The notes under the pieces were generated by a model. The model searched no databases, was not told the origin of the DNA, and worked only from the letters and a program-made list of their open reading frames with translations. Made by a program: the position numbers and the translations under genes. Of a stretch of DNA of 42,481 nucleotides, positions 8,071-15,227 are shown piece by piece. The stretch is from a virus: IMG/VR virus record IMGVR_UViG_3300037189_008114, positions 1 through 42,481 of that record; one strand, given 5' to 3'. Numbering within the stretch: the stretch's first letter is position 1; each line of letters opens with the position of its first letter.

Positions 8071-8099
8071 AATATATATGTTTGATTGACAAATGTCAA
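8071..8099 (-). promoter_or_regulatory. Sigma70-like promoter of the DNA polymerase gene
   Basis: Minus strand: TTGACA (8099-8094, perfect -35), 17-base spacer, TATATT (8076-8071, 5 of 6). The predicted start is near 8064, giving a leader of about 66 bases before the gp43 ATG. The -35 is one arm of an inverted repeat ttgac-aaat-gtcaa (8086-8099), which could be an operator. Confidence 0.65.
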
Positions 8100-8395
8100 T
8101 GTAAAATAAATCTGATCAATCCCACAGCGTCAATGGTGATTAAACAAATATAATTGGCCAACAGTCCAAAGCTGCCTCTAGTCCAGCAGGTCCATGCACT
8201 GGCTAAGCAACCAGAAATGAATATACTGTAAAGAGGAATTACTGGTACATGTGGTACGCTATACGCAAATATAACAGCACTGACTAAACTACATGCCCAG
8301 GCAAACACTTCTGCACAAAATCGTAGAGGCCATTCGTTGTAATCTTTTTTTATGTAGCCCCAACTAGCGTAGAGCCAGTCACCAAACGGAAACAT
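8096..8395 (-). CDS. Small integral membrane protein
   Basis: A 99-residue protein with three likely transmembrane helices: about 24-46 (RFCAEVFAWACSLVSAVIFA), 50-70 (VPVIPLYSIFISGCLASAW) and 75-98 (FGLLANYICLITIDAVGLIR). The N-terminus carries KKDYNEWP before the first helix. The length and helix arrangement could recall a reduced PnuC-like or SemiSWEET-like transporter half, but no substrate motif is seen. Its ATG abuts the stop of the DsbA-like gene, suggesting transcription from the 8680-8708 promoter. Function unknown. Confidence 0.65.
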   Translation of the reverse strand: MFPFGDWLYASWGYIKKDYNEWPLRFCAEVFAWACSLVSAVIFAYSVPHVPVIPLYSIFISGCLASAWTCWTRGSFGLLANYICLITIDAVGLIRFILH

Positions 8396-8655
8396 TAAAG
8401 TGTTTTGCCTACTGTTTCAAGGATGTCGTTGAGTTCTTCGTGTTCAGCATTGGTATCACCAAGTTTACTTTTCTGGGCAATCCTGATGGCTTTCTTAAGC
8501 ACAGCTGGTTTAACTTCGAGTTCTTCTGCGACAGCTTTGATAGTATCGTTAAGTCCGGCTGTAAGGTCTTCCACTTCTTGCATTACAGCAATACCTTCAT
8601 TCATGATTTGATTGAGCTTGGCCTTTTGTTCGGCGCTAAACATACGTGATGCCAT
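8395..8655 (-). CDS. DsbA-like double-stranded DNA-binding / late transcription regulator
   Basis: An 86-residue helical protein (ADAPTED T4 DsbA length: 89). It has the segments EGIAVMQEVEDLTAGLNDTI and AEELEVKPAVLKKAIRIAQK, ending EELNDILETVGKTL, which match my memory of the T4-type DsbA family of small dsDNA-binding proteins that enhance late transcription. The central KPAVLKKAIRIAQKSK is a plausible helix-turn-helix. A strong SD (AGGAG) precedes the ATG, and a sigma70-like promoter lies just upstream. Assignment is by pattern, without a diagnostic residue. Confidence 0.6.
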   Translation of the reverse strand: MASRMFSAEQKAKLNQIMNEGIAVMQEVEDLTAGLNDTIKAVAEELEVKPAVLKKAIRIAQKSKLGDTNAEHEELNDILETVGKTL

Positions 8656-8828
8656 TGATATCTCCTAATTAATTGATTTATTGTACACGATTTAATTTAA
8701 AATTGCAAGAGAATTGTCAGATTATTGCTCACTTTAAGATACCATTCCGGGGCACGACTCCCATAATATCTAGCCCAGCAGCCGGGCATACACTAGTAAC
8801 CATAAGGTCCTAAGGTAGTGTATTTGTT
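8656..8828. other. Intergenic region, 173 bases: promoter, hairpin and rRNA-like core
   Basis: No protein frame is credible here. The left part holds the minus-strand promoter for the DsbA-like gene. The right part holds an 8-bp inverted repeat (8788-8795 and 8816-8823) whose 20-base loop contains a sequence close to a 23S rRNA domain IV core. On the plus strand the repeat is followed by a T-rich run (8823-8838), so it resembles a terminator for plus-strand transcription, yet no plus-strand gene is nearby. Confidence 0.5.
8680..8708 (-). promoter_or_regulatory. Sigma70-like promoter of the DsbA-like gene
   Basis: Minus strand: TTGCAA (8708-8703), 17-base spacer, TACAAT (8685-8680, 5 of 6 consensus). 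The predicted start is about 8673, 18 bases before the ATG at 8655, with the SD AGGAG between. Confidence 0.6.
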
Positions 8829-8838
8829 TTAATTTTTT
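8788..8838 (+). terminator. Terminator-like hairpin, plus orientation
   Basis: Stem arms atacacta (8788-8795) and tagtgtat (8816-8823) are perfectly complementary, followed on the plus strand by ttgttttaatttttt. The loop is long (20 bases). Read on the minus strand there is no T-run after the stem, so it would not act as a normal terminator for the minus-strand genes. Confidence 0.4.
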
Positions 8839-9467
8839 ACCTGTTCGTACATGACAGTATTGGTGTCGCCGAGAGCCCATTTGGGATCTGTTTCCACACT
8901 CCAACGCCGAGTGGCCACCCGAAAGTCTGGCTGTTTGAGTTCTCGAGGATTGCTACTGGGTTCTAGTATGATCAATCTGTTGTTGGGCTGTGCGGCAAAC
9001 TGTCCGTTGTCACATCGAATAAAATTGTAGCTTTTGTGATCTTCCACATCTTCGCTAAAGCCTGTGTCCAATGTGTTGAAGTCTGGATGTGCTGAGTCCA
9101 CAGTAAACATGTATTCACCTGACATCCACCCTCCATCTTTTAATTTAAATTTACATTTCATGCTTTGTAACTGTGCTTTTTTGATCACTGTGATGTCGTA
9201 GCTAAGACAGTCCCATAATTGCAAATAGTCCAAGGGCAAGGCATCACCTTCAATCGGTTTCCAACAGTAAGCATGTAGCGGTAACTTGTCATACAGGGCA
9301 CCATAGTTGTTGAGATAGCTTTCGATACGGAATGCTTGACCTCTCAAACTCTTAATGCTAACCCACCAGCATGGTTCCAGTTCTCCGTGACCTGACTCAT
9401 GATCATAAAGAAACTCACGTCGAACAAAACATTTTACCGGTGGTAAGTTGGCCACAATGTGACTCAT
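8829..9467 (-). CDS. Conserved phage protein, function unknown
   Basis: The ATG at 9467 is preferred because it overlaps the deaminase stop as ATGA; a longer frame to 9497 exists. The 212-residue product begins MSHIVANLPPVKCFVRREFL and contains GHGELEPCWWVSIKSLRGQA, LSYDITVIKKAQLQSMKCKF, GGWMSGEYMFTVD and a C-terminal DPKWALGDTNTVMYEQ. It is aromatic- and beta-rich without membrane segments. I recall homologues across T4-like cyanophages and pelagiphages, all of unknown function. It is the last gene of the run that begins upstream near 17287. Confidence 0.7.
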   Translation of the reverse strand: MSHIVANLPPVKCFVRREFLYDHESGHGELEPCWWVSIKSLRGQAFRIESYLNNYGALYDKLPLHAYCWKPIEGDALPLDYLQLWDCLSYDITVIKKAQLQSMKCKFKLKDGGWMSGEYMFTVDSAHPDFNTLDTGFSEDVEDHKSYNFIRCDNGQFAAQPNNRLIILEPSSNPRELKQPDFRVATRRWSVETDPKWALGDTNTVMYEQVKN

Positions 9468-10096
9468 TTCTTCTTGCCTGATTTCATATTGGCGCACCAG
9501 TGATACATTCGAGCACGTTCACCCGAAGCATTTTTAGCTCGCTTGCGTAGATCGGTTACACTACCGTTGCAACTGGCTCCACTACGTTTTACACGTCCTG
9601 GACGACTTTTGCCCTTAACCTTGCCGTCGGCAAAGTTTTCTTTTAAGAATGTATCGGATAGTTTTTTACACAGTTCACGTAGTTTTGGATTCTGAGTTTC
9701 AATGCCAACAGCATGATCCTGTGTGGGATCTTTGTATCCACAGTACACATGTTTGATGCCGTATTCGGCAATCAGGTCTTCGCAACTTTCGCCTGAGCGT
9801 TCATCCATGGGACGATTGCAAGGACTCAAGGTGGTTACTACGATACATTCTGGAGTGACATTGGCACAGCGTTCCAAGGCAGCACGTTCGGCGTGTACTC
9901 GGCGACCGTCTGCAGCTTCGTAGTTAACACCATAAACAAGTTCACCACCCGGGCATACCACACAGGCTCCAACCATGCCGTAAAACTTGTCATCGGATTC
10001 TTGGCCATTGAGCACCAGCTCACAGCAACGTGCCAAGATGGCATCTAGTTCCGCTTGGGCATCAGACTGGGCTGTAAGGATTTCGTTTATAATCAC
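9464..10096 (-). CDS. RibD-like zinc nucleotide deaminase with basic C-terminal module
   Basis: The start is a GTG at 10094-10096. The first 150 residues form a cytidine-deaminase-fold domain: HAE (68-70, zinc His and catalytic Glu) and SPCNRPMDERSGESC (91-105) supplying Cys93 and Cys105. The spacing between the cysteines is long, as in RibD (PCxHxGxTPPC) rather than the PCxxC of dCMP deaminases. Residues about 165-210 form a separate basic module (GRVKRSGASCNGSVTDLRKR, then MYHWCANMKSGKKK), a segment I associate with other marine phage proteins. Likely activity is deamination of a pyrimidine or pterin-like substrate; identity unknown. Confidence 0.7.
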   Translation of the reverse strand: MIINEILTAQSDAQAELDAILARCCELVLNGQESDDKFYGMVGACVVCPGGELVYGVNYEAADGRRVHAERAALERCANVTPECIVVTTLSPCNRPMDERSGESCEDLIAEYGIKHVYCGYKDPTQDHAVGIETQNPKLRELCKKLSDTFLKENFADGKVKGKSRPGRVKRSGASCNGSVTDLRKRAKNASGERARMYHWCANMKSGKKK

Positions 10097-10138
10097 TGTT
10101 GTCGCCCTCTTGAGTTTCTGGGTAAACTGGGTATTGGT

Positions 10139-10756
10139 TCATGATCCTGCAGCCTGACTTTTTCTCTTATGAAAATTTTTAAACCAGGTGACCTGCCGTG
10201 CCATCTTTACACCGCGCTCACGTGTGGCACGATTTGTACTTTTTTTCATTTCCGTGGCACGGCCATGCAATCTCATTAGATCAGCATAATCAATGGTGTC
10301 GCCTTTTTTAACCCCGGCTGTACGACGCATATCTTCACTAAGTCCAAAGTACTCGGGATTGTTTTCAGCAAAGTCACGCATGGCGATGCCGGCTTCACTG
10401 TTGGCTTGGTTTTCTTGATCAGTGCCTGTTTCGCCTGCCCCAGGTGGCAAGTTGCCTTCTGTATCTTGTTTAAAGTGTGTCAGTTCGTGTGCCAATGTAC
10501 GCAATACATCAACAGGATGACGACCACCTGTGACCAAGTAGATGCAACGGTCTTCTGGCGCATACATACCAAAAGTCTTATCCATTGGTTTGTCTAGCAG
10601 TTTAATTTTTGGTAATTGTTCAATGCCTAGTTGTTCTGCTACCCACGGAGCAAACTTTTTAACAAAGTTATTGGTTGTATTTTCTTCAAGGCTGGGCATG
10701 TTACTAGGTAACATGCGTAAGTCTTGATCCGCAACAACGACTTCTGTTATTTTCAT
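10139..10756 (-). CDS. HExxH zinc metalloprotease-like protein
   Basis: The ATG at 10756 is preferred since it overlaps the stop of the Dps-like gene (ATGA); this gives 205 residues beginning MKITEVVVADQDLRMLPSNM. The zincin motif LAHELTHFKQD lies at 88-98 (His90, Glu91, His94), with candidate third ligands Glu115 or Glu121 in DQENQANSEAG. The C-terminal 40 residues are very basic (RATEMKKSTNRATRERGVKM). Such short zincins in phages are usually structural or packaged peptidases; the basic tail could hold DNA. The MKITE start resembles the N-termini of neighbouring genes. Confidence 0.65.
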   Translation of the reverse strand: MKITEVVVADQDLRMLPSNMPSLEENTTNNFVKKFAPWVAEQLGIEQLPKIKLLDKPMDKTFGMYAPEDRCIYLVTGGRHPVDVLRTLAHELTHFKQDTEGNLPPGAGETGTDQENQANSEAGIAMRDFAENNPEYFGLSEDMRRTAGVKKGDTIDYADLMRLHGRATEMKKSTNRATRERGVKMARQVTWFKNFHKRKSQAAGS

Positions 10757-11187
10757 TTTAGTGTGGCACGCAGCATCCATGAATGTTTTCTATGAGCGTC
10801 CATGCGTCCGGCCATGAAATCGGCCAAGCCTTCTTCACCAGCAGCAGTAGCCAAATCAAAATTGCGTTTGAGTAATTGACACATCATGTCTGAGTCTGCC
10901 AACAATTCTGCAGTCATTTGTTCGGCCAGCAACACTTTGGTTTCATCTTCAATTTGTGTCAGAGCACTAAAACGTGTGTATGATCCCGGAGTATATGCAC
11001 CCAACTTGCGAATGTTTTCAGCGAACCCGTCGATGCTGTCATACACTTCTTCATAGATTTTTCCAAAAAGTTTATGGAATTGATAAAAGTTTTCTCCTTC
11101 CACGTTCCAGTGAAAGAAATGCGCTTTTAAGTAAAACGTAAACTCGCTTGCAAATGCAATTTTAGTTAATTTTTGTAAATCTTCCAT
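10753..11187 (-). CDS. Dps/ferritin-like protein
   Basis: Start ATG 11187 overlaps the upstream stop (TAATG), giving 144 residues beginning MEDLQKLTKIAFASEFTFYL. The Dps ferroxidase signature is intact: AHFFHWNVEG with His26, FHKLFG with His38, and DSIDGFAENIR with Asp53 and Glu57, matching E. coli Dps His51, His63, Asp78 and Glu82. Length is slightly short of Dps (about 160) because the N-terminal DNA-binding tail is missing. Dps stores iron and detoxifies peroxide. Its place among possible capsid proteins leaves open whether it is injected or made early. Confidence 0.8.
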   Translation of the reverse strand: MEDLQKLTKIAFASEFTFYLKAHFFHWNVEGENFYQFHKLFGKIYEEVYDSIDGFAENIRKLGAYTPGSYTRFSALTQIEDETKVLLAEQMTAELLADSDMMCQLLKRNFDLATAAGEEGLADFMAGRMDAHRKHSWMLRATLK

Positions 11188-11558
11188 TATACAATGCCTT
11201 TTTCTTTGGCCCAAGATTCGGCAATCATCAACATGTTTTCCAATTGCTCAACGCTTTCGCAATTCCACTTACGCAGAGCCAGGGCTTTACGTGTTGGTTT
11301 GCCGTTGGGTTTTTTCATCGGGCCTTTAACACCGCCCATTCTGGCACAGAAACTTTTACGACGTTTGGCAGCTTTTGAACCTTTTTTTAACTTGCTGGGT
11401 TTGGTAGTCACTGCTGTTTGTAATTTTGAACCAGGATTCTCTCTACGATAACTTGCAACACCTTTTTTGTTTAGCCCGCCAGTTTTGCTTTTGCCTTCTT
11501 TGCGCCGCCATGCCGCTGTTTCCTCAATTGTTTCGGTGATAAATTCTGTTGATTTCAT
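11187..11558 (-). CDS. Basic phage protein (DUF6321-like) with capsid-targeting-like N-terminus
   Basis: A 123-residue, strongly basic protein. It starts MKSTEFITETIEETAAWRRK, where MKSTEFITET resembles the capsid-targeting peptide of T4 internal proteins (MKTYQEFIAEA). The body has the pattern KEGKSKTGGLNKKGVASYRR, NPGSKLQTAV, KKGSKAAKRRKSFCARMGGV and ALALRKWNCE, which I associate with the DUF6321 family. Single cysteines in FCARM and KWNCE may be paired. The ATG overlaps the upstream stop (ATGA). A nucleic-acid-binding, possibly packaged protein is the best guess. Confidence 0.65.
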   Translation of the reverse strand: MKSTEFITETIEETAAWRRKEGKSKTGGLNKKGVASYRRENPGSKLQTAVTTKPSKLKKGSKAAKRRKSFCARMGGVKGPMKKPNGKPTRKALALRKWNCESVEQLENMLMIAESWAKEKGIV

Positions 11559-14182
11559 TTGATATCCTCAATTGTTTCTTGTAATTCTGCCACTAATTTA
11601 GCGGTTGTTGTGTTGCGTTCATTTTTTAGTCGAGTCCAATAGTTCGTGCTTTCGCCAAACTGCTCCAAGTCACGTTTCTCTTTGGCACGTTTCCGAGCAT
11701 AGTCAGTCTGTGGGTTACGTGGCTGACGGGCTACAGGTTTGCCAGCATCTATATCACGCTCACGCTGGCGACGCTTTTGGTAGTCAGTCTGACCTTCGTT
11801 TGATGTTTTCTTGGTGTTGACATTTATGGCCTTACCACTACGCTCTGGATTAGGATCTTCTCTACGCTTACGAGCTGCCGCACTAGCACGACCTTTTTTA
11901 CCTAGACTGTGTGCTTTGCTTTGTGGCAAACACTTGGGTTTGCCCTCACTATCATCGCCTCTGGCACAATCGCCTTTGATTTTTCCATCTGGACCAAAAC
12001 GGACCCATTTGTCACTGAACCATTTTTTTAAGTTTTCATCCAATTGGTCATATTCTTCTTGAGTGATGCTTTCATTGGAATTACCCCAGTTGGCGGCACC
12101 TTTTTTGCGACACTGCACCAATGCACCACTAGCATAGGCACTGGGCCATACCTTGTATCTTGATTTAACCTTGTGATAGCAGGCATCTTGCTTTTCGTTC
12201 AACTGGTCCTCATTGACCATTGGTCCCCCACAACCAGGACATTCGCCACGTTTGATGTAAGTTTCAAGACTTTCATTTTTGTTTTTAACACAGTTGGGAT
12301 ATCGTTTTCCAAACATGGTCTTCATGCCTTCTTTGTGATAGCCCTTCCAGCAGGCTTCACCTAGACTTTGCTGTGAATGATCACCGTGTGTTTCACACAT
12401 GCCACAGTCTTCGCAGACCATTTCCATTGCTTCATGGCTTTCATTATGTTTTTTCTTGCCAGCACAATGAGCCTTTTGACTAAAGCCTTTGGGATGACTA
12501 CAGTTTATACTCTTCTTGTACTTTTTGCTCCAGTCTTCTGCTACACTCGGCTGTGGAATCTTGCCAGAGTCTTTGGCATCATCCCATCCAGCTTCCCAGT
12601 CGTATGCCGCAGGGGATGTTTTTCCGTTGTCAGATTTGTAATAAGGATTTTGTTGTTTTGATAAGCCTCGGGCATAGTCCTGCTGACCTTGTTGTATAGC
12701 AGAGCTTCTTGAACCTTCTGACATGTCTGTAGGAGAAATGGTAATAGTCCCTGGATCACGGCCGTCGATCTTGAACTTGGCTCGTAATTTATTTGCTACA
12801 GCTTCTGCATGATCTTCGTTTTCAAAGTCTTTCCACTTCTTACCCTTGATATAAACTGAGTAAGGAGTGCGTGGTGAGCCTGTTCTTTGTGAAACAATCG
12901 CATCACTCCAGCCTTCACCAAATGCCTCTGGTGGGTTTTCTTTGAGCATACGCTCAACTTGTGAGACCCAACCGCTAACATCACTACTACCAATTTCATC
13001 AACATCACCCACATAGTCAGCAACATTATCCACAGCGGCACCCACCAGTTCGGGACCGTATTGTTTCAACAAGTCTAAACGCTGTTGTAATATGCGACGT
13101 GTGATAGCACCGGCCACTGGACTAGGATCAGAATTTTCTGTCATACCTTGTTGATTTGGCGGCAACGGAATTTTACCTGTTGGCTTCATGAGATATTTGT
13201 AGGCTATGGCCTCAGCACTATTTGGACCTTTTCGTTTGGCTAGGTTATACAGACCTTGAGGATTTTTAATGTAGTCCGCAACCAGTTGTCTGACTTGGAT
13301 TTTCCATTGTTTTACAGCATCCAACGCCGGAGGATTTATGCCAATAGTGGAGGCATAACCTTCATCCATTTCATCTTCATCGTCTGCATGTTGATTATAT
13401 TCAACATCACTCAGGTGCATACTGTGTTCGCCGTAATTGTACAGGTCGACAATAACAAACTTACCGCTTGGACTGAACTCACTAATCTCGCCAGTCTTGC
13501 CTTCAAATTCATTTGGTGCTGTTACAATGACAGGATCTCCTACCATTAAACGTGCTTCATCCATACCACCATGTATAGGACTTTGTGCATCATCAACTCC
13601 CGGGCCTTGTGTAGGCACAGCTGAGTTGGCATCTTCACCATGTATAGGACTCATTGAGTCAGCAGGGTTAGATGCTGCACTAACAGTTTCAACCATTTCG
13701 TGCTTGTCACTGGTCCACGCATCTCCTTGACCCCACTCACCGCCGTCGCCGGCATACCAACTATCCTCATCAACGCTTTCGTTATAACGATTCAACACTC
13801 TACGTATAGCTGGATCCAATGGAAGACGAGCACGGTCTGACAATGCCTTTAAGTGTCCCATTAGCTGTTGAACCATGCGAGTCTTTGGACGGTTGGACAA
13901 CATAGTAATAGCAGCTTCAACCGATTCTTTAGCAGTTGGCTCACTGATATGTAGTGTGTCCCAAATAATCTTTTTAATTTCTGCTTCAGCAGGTACATGC
14001 TGTGTTCCGCCCACTATACCTTCTTCAACACCTTCGTTGGGTACACAGTTATTAACACGCACACCACCTTTGACTTTGGTGCCTTCTTTATGCTTGCCCT
14101 TCCAGCATTTGGGGTCCGAGCGTTGGCTAGTTGCCTTGGCTTCATCCATGGTCATTGGGGTAACTATGTCGTACAGATTCAT
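11555..14182 (-). CDS. Large modular basic phage protein, possible packaged or structural protein
   Basis: An 875-residue protein made of short modules joined by polar linkers. A cysteine module occurs twice: KCWKGKHKEGTKVKG...NNCVPN (about 25-49) and ACWKGYHKEGMKTMFG...NCVKN (about 620-645). Two SPIHG linkers flank about residues 180-210, followed by a KOW/SH3-like beta segment (VGDPVIVTAPNEFEGKTGEI). Further modules include KKSINCSHPKGFSQKAHCAG, a CPGCGG knuckle, ACYHKVKSRYKVWPSAYASG, and VRFGPDGKIKGDCARGDD with ASAAARKRREDPNPER. The C-terminus repeats QTDYQKRRQRERD and QTDYARKRAKEKRD. No enzyme is recognisable; many modules occur singly in other marine phages. DNA or RNA binding is likely. 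Confidence 0.65.
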   Translation of the reverse strand: MNLYDIVTPMTMDEAKATSQRSDPKCWKGKHKEGTKVKGGVRVNNCVPNEGVEEGIVGGTQHVPAEAEIKKIIWDTLHISEPTAKESVEAAITMLSNRPKTRMVQQLMGHLKALSDRARLPLDPAIRRVLNRYNESVDEDSWYAGDGGEWGQGDAWTSDKHEMVETVSAASNPADSMSPIHGEDANSAVPTQGPGVDDAQSPIHGGMDEARLMVGDPVIVTAPNEFEGKTGEISEFSPSGKFVIVDLYNYGEHSMHLSDVEYNQHADDEDEMDEGYASTIGINPPALDAVKQWKIQVRQLVADYIKNPQGLYNLAKRKGPNSAEAIAYKYLMKPTGKIPLPPNQQGMTENSDPSPVAGAITRRILQQRLDLLKQYGPELVGAAVDNVADYVGDVDEIGSSDVSGWVSQVERMLKENPPEAFGEGWSDAIVSQRTGSPRTPYSVYIKGKKWKDFENEDHAEAVANKLRAKFKIDGRDPGTITISPTDMSEGSRSSAIQQGQQDYARGLSKQQNPYYKSDNGKTSPAAYDWEAGWDDAKDSGKIPQPSVAEDWSKKYKKSINCSHPKGFSQKAHCAGKKKHNESHEAMEMVCEDCGMCETHGDHSQQSLGEACWKGYHKEGMKTMFGKRYPNCVKNKNESLETYIKRGECPGCGGPMVNEDQLNEKQDACYHKVKSRYKVWPSAYASGALVQCRKKGAANWGNSNESITQEEYDQLDENLKKWFSDKWVRFGPDGKIKGDCARGDDSEGKPKCLPQSKAHSLGKKGRASAAARKRREDPNPERSGKAINVNTKKTSNEGQTDYQKRRQRERDIDAGKPVARQPRNPQTDYARKRAKEKRDLEQFGESTNYWTRLKNERNTTTAKLVAELQETIEDIK

Positions 14183-14748
14183 TATTCTACTCCGCCTTGT
14201 TGTTTAGCTTGTTTAATGGCGCTGACTACTTGAGCAAACTTTCCCGGGTCGACTTTTGCAGCCAGCTGCCCGAGTTCAGAGCCTAGCTCCATATCAACTT
14301 TTTTATCTTGTGCGCTTGGAATAGCAGTAGGATTGGTGGCCATCTTGGCTGCGGCCTGTGTTGCCTGCGGAATACCGGTTGAAATATTTACACCTGCTTG
14401 TTTAAGAGCTGATAAATTTTTCTGACTTGTTTGTGTTGCTTGTGCTAAATCTGTTGCTGATTGTTGTGGGTCTTGTGTTGCACCGCCACCAGCACTGGCA
14501 GTATTAGGAGCCCCGTATTCTTGTATGCCTTTTGCACGTTTTGTTTCTTCCCAGCGAGCACGCAACTTGTCACTCAATGACATTGGTTGTTCACATTCTT
14601 GTTCGCCAACTAATTTCTTACCAGGAGTGCCAGCGTCGGTACCATGCCAATGCATACCGGGTTTTTGTCCAACAGCTTGGCCGGCAAATTGATTGCCTTC
14701 ATCTAAACTCTTGAAGATATCTAAAATCTTGCTAAAATTATTATCCAT
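14182..14748 (-). CDS. Hypothetical low-complexity phage protein
   Basis: A 188-residue protein rich in Ala, Gln, Gly and Thr after residue 80 (APNTASAGGGATQDPQQSAT; STGIPQATQAAAKMATNP). The first 80 residues contain MHWHGTDAGTPGKKLVGEQE and a helical SLSDKLRARWEETKRAKGIQ. No catalytic motif or membrane segment is visible. Both ends overlap neighbouring genes by one base (TAATG), so translation is coupled. The composition suits a linker-rich virion or scaffold-like protein. Confidence 0.6.
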   Translation of the reverse strand: MDNNFSKILDIFKSLDEGNQFAGQAVGQKPGMHWHGTDAGTPGKKLVGEQECEQPMSLSDKLRARWEETKRAKGIQEYGAPNTASAGGGATQDPQQSATDLAQATQTSQKNLSALKQAGVNISTGIPQATQAAAKMATNPTAIPSAQDKKVDMELGSELGQLAAKVDPGKFAQVVSAIKQAKQQGGVE

Positions 14749-15200
14749 TACTTGCCTAACTTGACCGGACCGGCGCCCTTTGGTTTGCTGCCGTAACTGC
14801 CTAATTGTTTCATGACGTCGCGACGGCTAAATGTGCCTTTGTCGCCTAGTGTTTCCATGCTGACAGCGATAGTACTGCTAGAACTTGAACCGCCCGAGGC
14901 GTCTTCGCTAAGTGATTCAGCAAACTGTTGTTCAGCTGACGCTGTGTCAAAATTTGGAATTTCTTGTTGCTTGCCCATTTCGTGCTGACTGATCATATAG
15001 TCCATGACACTAACCATCATGCCTTTGATCTGTGCAATCTTTTCTTGACACCATTCCGGTAAGTTTTCGTTATCGCCTAGTTCACGCTCTAGGTGTGTGG
15101 CCACACGAACGATGGTGTGTAGGCTGTTTTTGGCCATACCAGCTTCATCGTTGTATTCTTGTTGGTCAATTGATTCTTGTAGAAATTCTGTAGTTTTCAT
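14748..15200 (-). CDS. Hypothetical phage protein with capsid-targeting-like N-terminus
   Basis: A 150-residue protein beginning MKTTEFLQESIDQQEYNDEA. The MKTTEFLQES start matches that of 11187-11558 and is close to the T4 internal-protein targeting peptide, with LQE a possible prohead-protease cleavage site (LxE or IxE type). The middle is helical (LHTIVRVATHLERELGDNEN; EKIAQIKGMMVSVMDYMISQ), followed by a serine-rich linker and a small C-terminal domain GTFSRRDVMKQLGSYGSKPK. A late-type promoter motif precedes it. Confidence 0.6.
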   Translation of the reverse strand: MKTTEFLQESIDQQEYNDEAGMAKNSLHTIVRVATHLERELGDNENLPEWCQEKIAQIKGMMVSVMDYMISQHEMGKQQEIPNFDTASAEQQFAESLSEDASGGSSSSSTIAVSMETLGDKGTFSRRDVMKQLGSYGSKPKGAGPVKLGK

Positions 15201-15220
15201 TGCTTTATTCCGTTATAATA

Positions 15221-15227
15221 TATTTAT
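15221..15227 (-). promoter_or_regulatory. T4-type late promoter motif before 14748-15200
   Basis: Minus-strand ATAAATA (context AATAAATA) ends 21 bases before the ATG at 15200; with T4 geometry the start would be near 15215. Confidence 0.45.
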
